From contig NZ_BBUL01000078.1 in the NCBI RefSeq assembly GCF_000953825.1, positions 1 through 64,000 of the forward strand: a stretch of 64,000 nt of DNA. The letters are read 5' to 3'. Shown here one piece after another: positions 16,978-26,895 of the stretch. Under the pieces are notes generated by a model. It saw nothing but the letters and a program-made list of their open reading frames with translations. It was not told the origin of the DNA and did not search any database. A program made the position numbers and the translations under genes. The stretch comes from Cellvibrio sp. OA-2007. Its GTDB lineage: Bacteria; Pseudomonadota; Gammaproteobacteria; Pseudomonadales; Cellvibrionaceae. Every line of letters starts with the position of its first letter. Within the stretch, counting starts at the first letter, position 1.

Positions 16978-19614
16978 CTATTGTCGGCTTTTTGCTTCTT
17001 TTAGATGATCCTGTATTTCTTGATTACCTGGATCTAACTGAACTGCTTTTGACAACAGCTCAATACCTTTTTGCAGCTCGCCCTTTTCTACCAAAATCCA
17101 ACCATAGGTATCGGCAATGGGTGCGCTGTTGGGCGCTAACTCGTAGGCTTTTTTAGCATATTCCAACGCGCGAGGATCTTTGCGCTCATAGTACAGCCAG
17201 GCAAGATTATTTAATGCCGCCGGCATATTGGGGTTTAGCTCCACCGATTTTTCGTACCAGGTGACTGCCTTTTCCACGTTATTGTTGTTTTGTGCTGCAA
17301 CCGCCATCATGACTGCTGCCGCTTTACTCTCTGGAATTTTCTCAACCCAGGAGGCAACAAATTCTTCCGCTTTGGCTTTTTCGCCCGCTTTTTGATAGTA
17401 ACCAAAAATTTGTTCGGCGACAGATTCCATAGGTTTGGCAGCCCAGGAATCCAGATACAGTTGAATGCCTTCGTCTTTTTTGTCTTCTGCAAAACGAATC
17501 AGCCCCTGTAAAAACAGTCGCTCGCCTTCGTTTTCCGGCACCTTAATAAATTGGTCCAGCAGCTTTTGCGCCTCAGGAATATTGTTAGCGGCAATTTCCG
17601 TTTCGATAAGATTACCCAGGAAGCTAGCATTTTCCGGCTGCAACTTTACCGCTTTCATTAAATTTTCACGGGCTTCTGTCAACTTATTTTGACTTCTAAA
17701 TTGAACGCCCTGTACACGATAAAGATTGGCGGTTAATTGTTTTACATTGGCGCTTTGGTTGCTCCGCACCAGCGCAAGCTCGGCATGCTTGATGGCTTTG
17801 TCTAATTCTTTATTCGACATATAAAGTTGAGCGAGCACAATTGACGGCTCCCAGCGCGCTGTTTTTTCTTCCAGACCCAACAAAAACGTGAAGGCTTCGG
17901 AATCACGCTTCAATTTGCGCATTTGGGTAAACCAACGGGAATAGCCAACAACCATGCTGGGGTCTTCCTTAAGTGCAAACTGCCACGCGGTAATTGATTG
18001 CTGGGTTAAATCTTGCACTTCATATAATTGTGCGAGCCCGGCATAGGCCAAGTGCTTTTCACTGCTTTCGCGTACTGCGACCGCTTTTTCAAATTGTTGC
18101 TCAGCTTCTTTATAGCTTTTTTGTTGGAACTTATACCAACCATTGAAAAAATAACCGCGAGAACTATCGGGGTTCTTGCTGATATAGAGCTTTATTTCTT
18201 CTTCCAGTTTATCTGTCTGCTCACTGACGATCAGTGCTTTGAAATAAGATTGCTGGATATAAAAATCATTAGGTTGCTCCTGATAAGCCTTTTGCAACTG
18301 GGCAACCGCTTGCTCTTGTTGATCCATCGCCATATGTCTATTGGCCAGTGCAATACGGATGCGCTGCTGCCTTGGATCGAGTGCCAAACTTTTTTCCAGC
18401 ACTGTGACCGCCTCATTGCTCTTAGGATCCTTGTCGAGCAAGGCCAACCCATAGGTTGCCAGTACAATAGGATTATTAGGTTGGCTTTCTGCCGACTTTC
18501 TTAACAATTCAACCGCATCATCGATTTGATTGTTGCGAAATTTTACTAGCGCCGCCGCTTGCAATACCGATGGTGTTACCGTTTCAGGGTCAATAAATTC
18601 ATCAAATAAATCTTCTGCTTTACGATTTGAGCCCTGTTGATATTCAATCAAGCCTAACAACGTGCCGGTATTTTTATCATTGGGGTACTGATCTCTCAGC
18701 TCGCGCAAAATCACTTCGGCCTCTGCAAATTTACCCTGCTGATACAGCTCCATTGCATCATTAAAACGCTGCTGCGCTGCACTTCCTTCAGGGTTGGATT
18801 CGGCCAGAAGTTTTTGGTAGGTGTAGGCTTCACTGGTGCGCCCCAGCTGAATCAAGGTATCCGTTAACAAACTAATAATCTGACTTCTTTTAGTATTCAT
18901 TATGTCGGTTTTTTTAAGCAAGCCTAACGCCTTGGTCAGGTGACGCTCGGCACCATCAAGGTCTTTAAGATAGAGGCTCACATTGGCCATGGTGGTCAGC
19001 ACATCGATCTCTTCCGGAGTGGCTGCCAGCACTTCAGTCAAAATAGTCTTGGCGTCTTCTATCTCGCCTTTGGAGATTAAATAGTTGGCGGTGATGTATT
19101 TTGCCTCGCTCTCTTTTCCACCTAATGCAACAAATTCCTTCAAGGCTGCCTCATAGCCATCTTTGTTGCCTAGATATATGTTGGACATAGCAGTAAGCCA
19201 GGTTTGACGAATACGATCTTCTGGCTGGGAGGCGTCTGCAGGATAAGTAGTAACAGTGTTGATTGCGGTGAGATATTTTCTATTTAAAAAATGCGCATTC
19301 GCCAACTCGGTTGCCACCTCGGGCAGTTTTTCTACTACCGACAACAGCATTGATTGGGTTGCTGAATTAGCACCTATTTCGTTATAGATGCGCGCAAGAC
19401 TGATGTACCCTTGCGGCGAGTCAGGCGTTAATTGAATAGCATTTTTTGCTTCAATAATTGCCGCCCGATATTGCCCTTGCTCTTGATATACCTTGGCAGA
19501 CGCAACATGGCGCTGTGCGTCTTCACTATTTTTTTCTTGTTTATCTGCACATGCCGCCAGAGTCACGCAGAGCAAGACAACCATTATTTTTGAGATGCTG
19601 TACATTTTCTTCAC
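16978..19614 (-). CDS. prsT: PrsT: PEP-CTERM system TPR-repeat lipoprotein
   Basis: 878 residues starting with a lipoprotein signal (VVLLCVTLAAC, lipid-bearing Cys22). The rest is an array of about twenty tetratricopeptide repeats, visible as repeated W/Y-A-x-Y-G and N-x-A/L-x-L-L blocks; the last ones (AALNNLAWLYYERKDPRALEYAKKAYELAP) are canonical. Length, lipobox and position fit PrsT (TIGR02917), a marker of exosortase-A polysaccharide loci and probably a periplasmic or outer-membrane scaffold comparable to AlgK/PelB-type TPR proteins that connect synthesis to export. It is the last gene of the operon and is followed by a strong terminator. Confidence 0.9.
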   Translation of the reverse strand: MKKMYSISKIMVVLLCVTLAACADKQEKNSEDAQRHVASAKVYQEQGQYRAAIIEAKNAIQLTPDSPQGYISLARIYNEIGANSATQSMLLSVVEKLPEVATELANAHFLNRKYLTAINTVTTYPADASQPEDRIRQTWLTAMSNIYLGNKDGYEAALKEFVALGGKESEAKYITANYLISKGEIEDAKTILTEVLAATPEEIDVLTTMANVSLYLKDLDGAERHLTKALGLLKKTDIMNTKRSQIISLLTDTLIQLGRTSEAYTYQKLLAESNPEGSAAQQRFNDAMELYQQGKFAEAEVILRELRDQYPNDKNTGTLLGLIEYQQGSNRKAEDLFDEFIDPETVTPSVLQAAALVKFRNNQIDDAVELLRKSAESQPNNPIVLATYGLALLDKDPKSNEAVTVLEKSLALDPRQQRIRIALANRHMAMDQQEQAVAQLQKAYQEQPNDFYIQQSYFKALIVSEQTDKLEEEIKLYISKNPDSSRGYFFNGWYKFQQKSYKEAEQQFEKAVAVRESSEKHLAYAGLAQLYEVQDLTQQSITAWQFALKEDPSMVVGYSRWFTQMRKLKRDSEAFTFLLGLEEKTARWEPSIVLAQLYMSNKELDKAIKHAELALVRSNQSANVKQLTANLYRVQGVQFRSQNKLTEARENLMKAVKLQPENASFLGNLIETEIAANNIPEAQKLLDQFIKVPENEGERLFLQGLIRFAEDKKDEGIQLYLDSWAAKPMESVAEQIFGYYQKAGEKAKAEEFVASWVEKIPESKAAAVMMAVAAQNNNNVEKAVTWYEKSVELNPNMPAALNNLAWLYYERKDPRALEYAKKAYELAPNSAPIADTYGWILVEKGELQKGIELLSKAVQLDPGNQEIQDHLKEAKSRQ

Positions 19615-19669
19615 CTGTTTGTCGGTATTATTCCTATCTACACTCTAACTACAAGAATCAATACAGGGC

Positions 19670-20966
19670 TTAAAAGCTATACCCTAAACCAATACTGTAA
19701 ATATTTTCTTCGTAGGTTCCATTACCATCATCACTCTCGGCTTTTCTATCTTCATTTCGGGCGCTAAGCCGGGCATTTAAACCGTTTGAAAAGAAGTAGG
19801 CATATTCAATTGAAATGGTATTTAACTCATAATCCCGTGTAACTGTTTGATTATCAAAATCAACATCAGCCTGAGCAAAACTAAATGACAGATTCGCCGC
19901 ACGAGAAAAAGAATACATAAATCGCGCGCGCGTATAGACACTCAAGGACGACTCATCTTTTTCAAGGTAATCATCTTCAACTGCAGAAACACCAGTGGAA
20001 AACTGGCAACGAGCGCAAATAACTTGTGTCTGCCAATTTACTTCTGCACTGCTACGATCGATTCTGCTAATCGCTTGTGACAAGCCATCACTAGCTGGCA
20101 ACCCAGTAGTTCCTTCAAGATTGCCGTTGCCAAACGAGTTATCAGTCAACACGCGACTTGCACTGAAATCTAGCTGATTAAAACCACTTAAATAGCTGGC
20201 AGAAATACGATAAGAAGGCGCACCTTTGCTCTCACCGTTTTCAGGCTCGCTTTCGTTATAGCCAACCTCCACACCATAAGTGAGTTTGCGTAATTTCACA
20301 CCATAAACCAACATTACACCTGAGTAGGCGTAATCGGACTCGGGAAAATGCTCAAAGCTGATTTTTTGCTGTTGCGAGTTGAGCCTTAAAAAGCTTGCCG
20401 GCGACAGCGGGTGTAGCCATCCCAACGAGATGCCATCGCGCCGGGAATTTTGCAAATCATTTTCAGGAAAGTTGACGCGGGCAAACTCGCCGCCAATGAA
20501 CAATCTATCTGCAGCAAAAATGCGCGCGCGCCTCAGGCCGGGCAGATAAAACTTCTCGCTCTTGTTGATTTTGAGTCAGCGCCACGGCATCGGGAGCGGT
20601 CAACAATATTCTTCGCGAGTGATTGAGCTCAAGCGCTAATGGATCTTCTTGTTTGCCAAACAACAAACTGGAGCTACCTTCCGCATATTTGTCGTCGGCC
20701 TGTGATTGCTCTGAATATGTATGGGAAACCCAGTCGTAATCGGCATTTGCTTCAATCAACCAATTTGAATAGTCTGCAGAGACACCAACTTCATATAAGT
20801 CCTGACGCTCATCTATCGGCTCCGCTTGCGTTTTCAAGCTGTTATCGGAAAACATGCTGGAGGCTGAGAGAGTGGCTTTTATGTCATTTGCTTGAGCCGC
20901 AGCGCAACACAAATAAAGAATTGCCAAAGGGTAACCCGGGTTAACCTGCATTTTTTTTTCGCGCAT
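19670..20966 (-). pseudogene. Outer-membrane beta-barrel protein of the exopolysaccharide operon (TIGR03016/EpsL-like), split by frameshift
   Basis: Two abutting frames make one protein. The first (20966 down to about 20522) has a signal peptide (LAILYLCCAAAQA) and alternating strands (YEVGVSADYSNWLIEANADYDW in part), then runs into a stop after RPEARAHFCCR. The second resumes in the next frame as FAADRLFIGGEFARVN and ends with the terminal-aromatic barrel strand YSIGLGYSF. Joined, they give about 430 residues, the length of the barrel proteins next to XrtA-type kinases. The switch is at a GC dinucleotide tract: adding one GC unit restores REVLSARPEARARIFAADR. This may be a sequencing error, a null allele or a phase-variable switch. 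Its likely role is to help the polymer cross the outer membrane. Confidence 0.78.
20522..20531. repeat. GC dinucleotide tract (five units) at the frameshift point
   Basis: Ten bases of alternating G and C mark the exact place where the reading frame of the barrel gene shifts. Six units would restore the frame. Confidence 0.85.
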
Positions 20967-20981
20967 GACTCGCCTCTCTCA

Positions 20982-21767
20982 TCAATGATTGAAAACAAGA
21001 CCGGCAAATTTTTCTTTACCTACTGCGTCTACTGCAGACAAGACTTCGTCTGTTACCACTTTGCCGAAAGGCACGACCAACAATGCATGATCGCAATACT
21101 TCGCCAGAATTCTCGCCTCGGTTGACTGCTGAATACTCGGCGCATCAAGCACAATAAATCTATCTGGATAGCGCGATTTGATCTCTGCAACCAATACTTC
21201 CATGCGTTTTGAATTAAAAAATTCTGCAGCGGATTCGCTCGCGCCACCAGAGGGAATCACGCGCAAACGTTCAACACCACTGGGATAAATAATGTTTTTG
21301 AGCGGCACAGTGTAATCAGTTAAATAATTGGACAGCCCCACATCTATATCTGACGTGACATATTTATCTACGTCAGAGTTGTAGGGGTTACAGTCAACAA
21401 ACAATGCCGTTTTATGCTGATCCAGTGCAAAAGTGGCCGCCAAGTTAAAACTAAAATAACTGGAGGGGGCATCCATAGCTACCGATGACACCAGCACTAC
21501 CATGTTGTCAGAGCGGTGGCGACTCAGAAGCTTGATACGCACTTCACGAAAAGCGTTAAGCACATCGCGCTGCCGCATGCCAGTGAAAACGATTTTTTTC
21601 TCGTACAGCTCTTCTTGAGTCCACAGCTGTGGCATTTCCATGTTCTTGATTTTTTCGCGCTTGCGATGCTCCAGCACAGCGCTTTTAACCAAGTGATCAC
21701 TTGCCTCAACAAGCGCATCAACGTCTTCCATCAGCTGAGTCAAATTTTTCTCTTTTCGCTTATCCAT
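20982..21767 (-). CDS. XrtA-type tyrosine autokinase homologue lacking the P-loop
   Basis: 261 residues aligned in layout with BY-kinases of exosortase loci (TIGR03018): FREVRIKLL helix, LVSS strand, KTALFVDCN as Walker A', DRFIVLDAPS as Walker B, and HALLVVPFGK. Where the Walker A motif G-x-G-K-S/T should follow LVSS (residues 92-103) the sequence reads AMDAPSSYFS, with no Gly-Lys-Thr/Ser. The protein also ends at GLVFNH without a tyrosine-rich tail. ATP binding and autophosphorylation are therefore doubtful, and it may serve as a structural partner of the chain-length protein encoded just upstream (25 bases). AGGA is eight bases before the ATG. Confidence 0.8.
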   Translation of the reverse strand: MDKRKEKNLTQLMEDVDALVEASDHLVKSAVLEHRKREKIKNMEMPQLWTQEELYEKKIVFTGMRQRDVLNAFREVRIKLLSRHRSDNMVVLVSSVAMDAPSSYFSFNLAATFALDQHKTALFVDCNPYNSDVDKYVTSDIDVGLSNYLTDYTVPLKNIIYPSGVERLRVIPSGGASESAAEFFNSKRMEVLVAEIKSRYPDRFIVLDAPSIQQSTEARILAKYCDHALLVVPFGKVVTDEVLSAVDAVGKEKFAGLVFNH

Positions 21768-21792
21768 TGTTCTGTCCTGACAATCAATAGGT

Positions 21793-23313
21793 TCAACCTT
21801 TGGCGACTAACCAATAGATGGCAATTGCTAGATAACAAATCATCCCAACCGCTGCCACCGAGAAAATCAGCAGGACATCTTTTTTAAGCAATCGCTCACC
21901 AATAGGTGATTTGTAATGCGGCACTACGCCTATTACTTCGATATCGGGCGGTAATTGTTTCTGTAAAGCTCTGGCAGAGCGCACATGTGGGTCAACCAAT
22001 ATAAACAGAATCAGCAGCCCCAGCGGACACAACAGGCCAATAAACGGCCCCACTAACGCAAAGTGAATAAAATGCAGACCCGATGGTTTCAACGGGAAGG
22101 CTGCCGGCTCTTGAATTCGATAAGAGACGCCCTGCCCTTCAATATCCAGCGTCATCGAAATGCGCGCCGTTTCTTTGCGCTGCAGCATTTCTTCATATAC
22201 TTTTTTGGTTACATCGTAATCGCGAGTCAAATCGGAAAGGCTTGCTTGATTGGCAGCAATTCGCTGCTGCCGGGCATACTCATCTTCTTGCAATGACAGC
22301 AGAGATTGCATTCTTCTTTTTTGGGAGCGCAAACTTACATCAGCATCGGCCAGTTGTTTGCGCAATTCTTCGTAGAGCGGATTTTGCACCTTGTCGGAAC
22401 TTCCATAAACCTCGCCGCCTGACTGCTGAATTTTTTCGATGGCAGCATCCAATTCACTAATTTGAGCGCGCATTGAAACTACATCAGGATAATTTTCTTG
22501 ATAGCTGAGCAACATCTGCTCTAGTTGGGCGGTTAATGTTTGGCGCCGCTGTTTTAATTCATCTATCTGGCCTTTCGCCTGCAAATACTGCCCTTCGGTA
22601 TTAAGCTGCTGCTCAATAGTGGTGATTCGCGATTGCGTTTCCTCAATAGTGATTTTTAAACTTTCAATTTCCTGCCGCAGTGAAGCAATACGCGCACTCA
22701 CCGCGTCCTCACTACCATCGGTATTTTTTGACTTAAACTCTTTTAATTTTTCTTCGGCGGACTCAAGTTGTTTTTTGTAGGTTTGCACTTGCGCATCGAT
22801 AAAATTATATGCACCTACACTTTCGTCGCGCTTGCGCTTGGCGGTGTCTTCAATAAATACATTCACCACCGCATTTAATATTTCAAAGGAACGATCTGGA
22901 TTGGTCGTGGTGTAACTGAGCTGAACATAATTTTCATTGCGCTCGCGCGCCACCTTTACCCCTGCGCGAAGCTGAGCAACAATTGCATCCTGCTGCTCTT
23001 CTGATGCACCGGCCTTCAGCAACCCAGCCTGTTTGGCAGTCTCCAGCATTATGCGGCGCGTATAGATCACTTCACTGGCCTGCGCCGATCTATCAATTTT
23101 GGTTATTTCCGCACGTCCCTTCAGCAAGGGCTCAATAATATTGGTGACATCCGCAAACAACACTACCTTAGTCGTGTAGCTTTTGGGCCAAATCAGACCA
23201 ACGAAGAGAAATAGATAGGCCACTCCCAAAAAGAGCAGCGCGCACCAGAATCGAAAACGAATCAATTCTGCGCGCAATGCCGCCAATAAATCTCTTAGAT
23301 ATGCTTTATCCAT
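21793..23313 (-). CDS. Polysaccharide chain-length determinant, XrtA type (Wzz/GumC family)
   Basis: 506 residues. An N-terminal membrane helix (ALLFLGVAYLFLFVGLIW, about 24-41) is followed by the Wzz domain (VVLFADVTNIIEPLLKG), a long coiled coil from about 150 to 350 rich in Lys, Glu and Gln, a P-rich segment PAAFPLKPSGLHF and a second helix, then a third helix near the C-terminus. The Pro-rich motif before the second helix is standard for Wzz/Wzc polymerisation regulators. The layout matches the PEP-CTERM-locus chain-length family (TIGR03007). It spans the inner membrane, contacts the Wza-like exporter and sets chain length. The kinase-like partner is encoded next. Confidence 0.9.
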   Translation of the reverse strand: MDKAYLRDLLAALRAELIRFRFWCALLFLGVAYLFLFVGLIWPKSYTTKVVLFADVTNIIEPLLKGRAEITKIDRSAQASEVIYTRRIMLETAKQAGLLKAGASEEQQDAIVAQLRAGVKVARERNENYVQLSYTTTNPDRSFEILNAVVNVFIEDTAKRKRDESVGAYNFIDAQVQTYKKQLESAEEKLKEFKSKNTDGSEDAVSARIASLRQEIESLKITIEETQSRITTIEQQLNTEGQYLQAKGQIDELKQRRQTLTAQLEQMLLSYQENYPDVVSMRAQISELDAAIEKIQQSGGEVYGSSDKVQNPLYEELRKQLADADVSLRSQKRRMQSLLSLQEDEYARQQRIAANQASLSDLTRDYDVTKKVYEEMLQRKETARISMTLDIEGQGVSYRIQEPAAFPLKPSGLHFIHFALVGPFIGLLCPLGLLILFILVDPHVRSARALQKQLPPDIEVIGVVPHYKSPIGERLLKKDVLLIFSVAAVGMICYLAIAIYWLVAKG

Positions 23314-23358
23314 GAACTATCTCGATTGGTATTTCAGAAATCTATTAAACCTGGCTTG

Positions 23359-23976
23359 TTAAAAACTTCTTTCAGGTACGGTAACTATGTCTGATGGCTG
23401 CAAATCATAATTTGTGGATACATCGCCATCATTAATCAGATCATCAAGCTTGATTGGATAGACTTTTAATTCACCGCCGACCTTACGATACAGTTTTGCT
23501 TTATTGGCCGAAGCGTATTGGTTGGTGCCACCCGCTAACAACACTAGATCGAGAACGGTCATGCCCTCACGATAGGGAATGGATTGTGGATTGGATACTG
23601 CACCGGTAATTCTGACGCGGCGCTGAAAATCAGAGCTGCTTGGATTTGCAACAATGACGGTGACTTGTGGGCTTCTGATAAAAGTGGTGAGACTTTTTGT
23701 AATGCTTTGCGATAACTGGTCGGTAGTTAAATCCGCAGCCACTACGTCGCCAATTAACGGCATGGAAATTTTTCCATCGGGACGAACCGGCACACTGAGA
23801 GACAGCTCCGGGTTGCGCCATACATTAATGGTGAGCGCATCACCCACACCTATTTTATATTCCTCCAGTATCGCTGCATCTGCCGCCGCAGGCGGGCGCA
23901 CCGATTTATTGCTACTGCATCCAGCCAAGATGGTTAACAGCAAACATGCTGACAAGATAAGATACTTATTTTTCAT
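23359..23976 (-). CDS. Wza-like polysaccharide export lipoprotein, XrtA type
   Basis: ATG 23976 is chosen, with GAGG ten bases upstream, because it begins a lipoprotein signal (LILSACLLLTILAGC); the open frame to 24006 would precede it. The 205-residue product has the Poly_export domain (YKIGVGDALTINVWRNPELS, VPVRPDGKISMPLIGDVVAADL) and one SLBB domain (RVRITGAVSNPQSIPYREGMTVLDLVLLAGG in parts). This is the size and pattern of the outer-membrane exporter of exosortase loci (TIGR03027). It lacks the C-terminal transmembrane helix of E. coli Wza, so the separate barrel protein encoded downstream may provide the pore. Confidence 0.9.
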   Translation of the reverse strand: MKNKYLILSACLLLTILAGCSSNKSVRPPAAADAAILEEYKIGVGDALTINVWRNPELSLSVPVRPDGKISMPLIGDVVAADLTTDQLSQSITKSLTTFIRSPQVTVIVANPSSSDFQRRVRITGAVSNPQSIPYREGMTVLDLVLLAGGTNQYASANKAKLYRKVGGELKVYPIKLDDLINDGDVSTNYDLQPSDIVTVPERSF

Positions 23977-23995
23977 CTGGAACGTCCCTCGGTAA

Positions 23996-25408
23996 TTAGT
24001 GAACACCTTTGCCTAACAAAACAATTTCCACAGTCTGAATCATGATTAACATATCCATAAAAAAGCTGTGATTCTTGGTGTAGTAAAGATCGTATTGCAG
24101 CTTGTTTTTGGCATCTTCTACTGATGCGCCATAAGGATATTTCAGCTGCGCCCAGCCCATTAATCCCGGTTTAACCTTATGGCGCATTTCATAAAAAGGA
24201 ATTTGCTGCGCAAGCTCGGTGACAAATTCAGGGCGCTCAGGGCGCGGGCCGATAAAGCTCATATGGCCAGCAAATACGTTGTAAAGCTGGGGCAATTCAT
24301 CCAGGCGCGTATTGCGAATAAATGCACCAACACGAGTTACACGCGAGTCATTTTTTTGCGCCCACACTGCGCCATTTTTCTCCGCGTCTTGCCTCATGCT
24401 GCGAAACTTATAAATGCGGAAGGTGCGACCATTCAGGCCAACACGAATTTGGTGATACAACACCGCACCGGGGCTTTCCAATTTTACGGCCAATGCTGTC
24501 AGCAACATAAATGGCCACAACACCAGCAAAAATACCGATGCCAATGCCAGATCAAACAAGCGCTTTGCCAGCATACGGCGCTTTGAATATTTAAAGCCAT
24601 CGGAGAATAACATCCAACCCGGCTGCAACAGCGAGATATCGATTTTCCCTAATTCGCGCTCACAAAAACTCAATGAGTCGCTGGATGGTATACCGGCAAG
24701 TTTACAATCCAAAAACTGACTTAAAGGAAAAGCATCACCGCTGGTGCGGCGACGCTCATCGGGGGAGATTACTATTTCAGAAATTTGAAATTGTTTGGCG
24801 AACTGCAGCCAATCTGAAGGTTCCTGAATAATCAATCCGGCGTCTACTTTTACCGGTTCATCTGCACTGGGGATACAGCCAACAATTTTTACCCCTAAGA
24901 CATTTACGTCGGGCGCCAAATCGGCCAGTAACTTGTTAGCTTTACTGCCTGCGCCGTAAATAACAACCCGGCGTTTTAATTGATCGACGTCGACAATTTT
25001 GACAAAAATCCAACGGGATACACACACCAATAATGTTGATAACAACACGCTCCAAAAAATCAGCGATTGGTTGATAAAAGAACCGTCAAACAGCAAATTA
25101 ATAAGGTACAGGGATAGACTGCCCAGCAAGAAAAAACTGACCATGGTGCGCAACACCATGCTGGAGAAGCCTTCGCGTATCAATGCGGTATATACCCCCA
25201 TAGACAGGGTGCAACAGCTCAGCACTAGCGATAGCGTAATAACCGGTAACCATTGATTAGAGGCAATACCATAGGGCTCAAGGATATCCCCGTGGAACCC
25301 GAAGTATTGAATAGACCAGGCAACACCTGCAACGATAAGCGCATCTACTACACCGAGGTAGAGATAGGGCAAATGAATATAGTGCTTATTCAGACGAATA
25401 TAGGACAA
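23996..25408 (-). CDS. Initiating sugar transferase (polyprenyl glycosylphosphotransferase, EpsB/TIGR03013 type)
   Basis: About 470 residues. Four to five membrane helices occupy residues 20-125, a CoA-binding-like Rossmann domain follows (RRVVIYGAGSKANKLL), a further helix at about 290-310, then the bacterial sugar transferase domain with FRIYKFRSMRQDAEKNGAVWA, TRVGAFIRNTRLDELPQLYNVFAGHMSFIGPRPERPEF in pieces. These are the catalytic motifs that link a sugar phosphate to undecaprenyl phosphate, the first step of repeat-unit synthesis. The TTG at 25408 has AAGGA seven bases upstream; the frame also opens at TTG 25423. This is the first gene of the minus-strand operon that ends at prsT. Confidence 0.9.
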   Translation of the reverse strand: MSYIRLNKHYIHLPYLYLGVVDALIVAGVAWSIQYFGFHGDILEPYGIASNQWLPVITLSLVLSCCTLSMGVYTALIREGFSSMVLRTMVSFFLLGSLSLYLINLLFDGSFINQSLIFWSVLLSTLLVCVSRWIFVKIVDVDQLKRRVVIYGAGSKANKLLADLAPDVNVLGVKIVGCIPSADEPVKVDAGLIIQEPSDWLQFAKQFQISEIVISPDERRRTSGDAFPLSQFLDCKLAGIPSSDSLSFCERELGKIDISLLQPGWMLFSDGFKYSKRRMLAKRLFDLALASVFLLVLWPFMLLTALAVKLESPGAVLYHQIRVGLNGRTFRIYKFRSMRQDAEKNGAVWAQKNDSRVTRVGAFIRNTRLDELPQLYNVFAGHMSFIGPRPERPEFVTELAQQIPFYEMRHKVKPGLMGWAQLKYPYGASVEDAKNKLQYDLYYTKNHSFFMDMLIMIQTVEIVLLGKGVH

Positions 25409-25454
25409 ACCCGATTCCTTCAAGTTGATATGACAGAAATTTTGACAGCGCCGG

Positions 25455-25463
25455 ATTATATCA
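25455..25463 (-). promoter_or_regulatory. Extended -10 promoter element for the exopolysaccharide operon
   Basis: On the minus strand TGATATAAT (25463 down to 25455) matches an extended -10 box exactly; a TSS near 25448 would leave a leader of about 40 bases before TTG 25408. No good -35 is seen at the right distance, as is common for extended -10 promoters. The region 25424-25619 must also hold the promoter of the divergent dehydrogenase gene. Confidence 0.5.
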
Positions 25464-25619
25464 TGTTTTGTGACAATATTTCGACTTATTACCCTAGGCG
25501 CCTTATTGCCACACTAACATAGCCAATTCGCATTTCACTTCACTCGCGTCATTTAAACTTGGGGCGAATATGCTATTTTAGTGACCCGTTTGTGGATCAC
25601 CTCCCGCTAAGGAATAATC

Positions 25620-26894
25620 ATGTTTGCAAGCAACCCCAAGCTCTGTGTTATAGGTTTAGGTTATGTTGGCCTGCCTCTCGCCGTCGAATTCGGTAAAAAA
25701 ATTACCACTCTAGGTTTTGATATCAATCAGGCGCGCGTCGATGCGCTACGGGCAGGAACAGACCACACACTGGAATTGACTACCGAGGAACTCAACGCAG
25801 CCGATCAATTGAGTTTCACCACCGATGAGGCCGATATAAAAGGTGCCGACGTTTATATTGTCACTGTGCCCACGCCGATCAGTAATAGCTATCAACCCGA
25901 TCTGACACCTCTGGAAAAAGCATCCGCACTCCTGGGGCGCGTAATCAACAAAAACGCCATTGTCATTTTTGAATCAACGGTTTACCCCGGCTGCACCGAA
26001 GAAGTGTGTATTCCGATTATCGAGCAAACATCCGGCCTGCGTTTTAATAAAGACTTTTTTGCTGGTTATAGCCCGGAGCGGATTAACCCGGGCGACAAAC
26101 AACGACGCATCCACAATATTGTCAAAATTACTTCAGGCTCCACTGCGGAAACTGCTGATTACGTCGATCAACTCTACCGTAAAATCGTAACCGTTGGCAC
26201 TCACAAAGCGGGCAGCATTAAAGTTGCCGAAGCGGCCAAGGTAATCGAAAACACCCAGCGCGATCTCAACATCGCACTGGTGAATGAATTGGCGTTGATT
26301 TTCCATCGTTTGGGCATCGATACACTTGAAGTGCTTGAAGCCGCTGGTACCAAATGGAACTTTCTGCCCTTCCGCCCCGGCTTGGTTGGCGGCCACTGCA
26401 TCAGTGTTGACCCCTACTACTTAACTCACAAAGCACAACAAGTGGGTTATTACCCTGAAGTTATTCTCTCTGGTCGCCGCATCAACAACCGCATGGGCGC
26501 TTTTGTGGCTGACTCAGTGGTGAAGATGATGACCAAACGCAAGGCTCATGTGGTTGACTCCAATGTACTGATCATGGGTTTAACCTTTAAAGAAAACTGC
26601 CCCGACCTGCGCAACACCGGGGTAATCGACATCATCGAAGAAATGCGTAACTACAACACCAATGTACAAATTTATGACCCCTGGGCAGACCCAGTGGAGG
26701 CAAAACACGAATACTGCCTGGATCTAATCGACAAACCGATTCCGGGCAGTTATCAGGCCATTATTATTTGTGTCGCGCACGATGCCTTCCGCGAAATGGG
26801 CGCCGAAGGCATTCGCGCACTGGGCGCACCCGATCACGTACTCTTCGATGTGAAGCATGTACTGCCAAAAGCGGCCGTAGACGCACGCCTCTAA
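25620..26894 (+). CDS. tviB: UDP-N-acetyl-hexosamine 6-dehydrogenase (TviB/WbpA/WbpO family)
   Basis: 424 residues with the three domains of UDP-sugar dehydrogenases: NAD-binding [19 protein letters not shown] at the N-terminus, the [12 protein letters not shown] strand, the central [12 protein letters not shown], the catalytic-cysteine loop [21 protein letters not shown] near residue 265, and the C-terminal UDP-binding [17 protein letters not shown]. The G-G-H-C-I-x-V-D-P-Y form with [11 protein letters not shown] is that of Vi-antigen TviB and WbpO-like enzymes, which oxidise UDP-GlcNAc or UDP-GalNAc to the uronic acid. AAGGA is eight bases before the ATG. It supplies a uronic acid precursor with the next gene. 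Confidence 0.9.
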   Translation: MFASNPKLCVIGLGYVGLPLAVEFGKKITTLGFDINQARVDALRAGTDHTLELTTEELNAADQLSFTTDEADIKGADVYIVTVPTPISNSYQPDLTPLEKASALLGRVINKNAIVIFESTVYPGCTEEVCIPIIEQTSGLRFNKDFFAGYSPERINPGDKQRRIHNIVKITSGSTAETADYVDQLYRKIVTVGTHKAGSIKVAEAAKVIENTQRDLNIALVNELALIFHRLGIDTLEVLEAAGTKWNFLPFRPGLVGGHCISVDPYYLTHKAQQVGYYPEVILSGRRINNRMGAFVADSVVKMMTKRKAHVVDSNVLIMGLTFKENCPDLRNTGVIDIIEEMRNYNTNVQIYDPWADPVEAKHEYCLDLIDKPIPGSYQAIIICVAHDAFREMGAEGIRALGAPDHVLFDVKHVLPKAAVDARL

Positions 26895-26895
26895 G

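Noticed and set aside
18028-18504. 158-codon plus-strand frame inside prsT
   Set aside because: Antisense to clear tetratricopeptide repeats; Leu/Phe/Cys-rich shadow of Lys/Glu/Gln codons.
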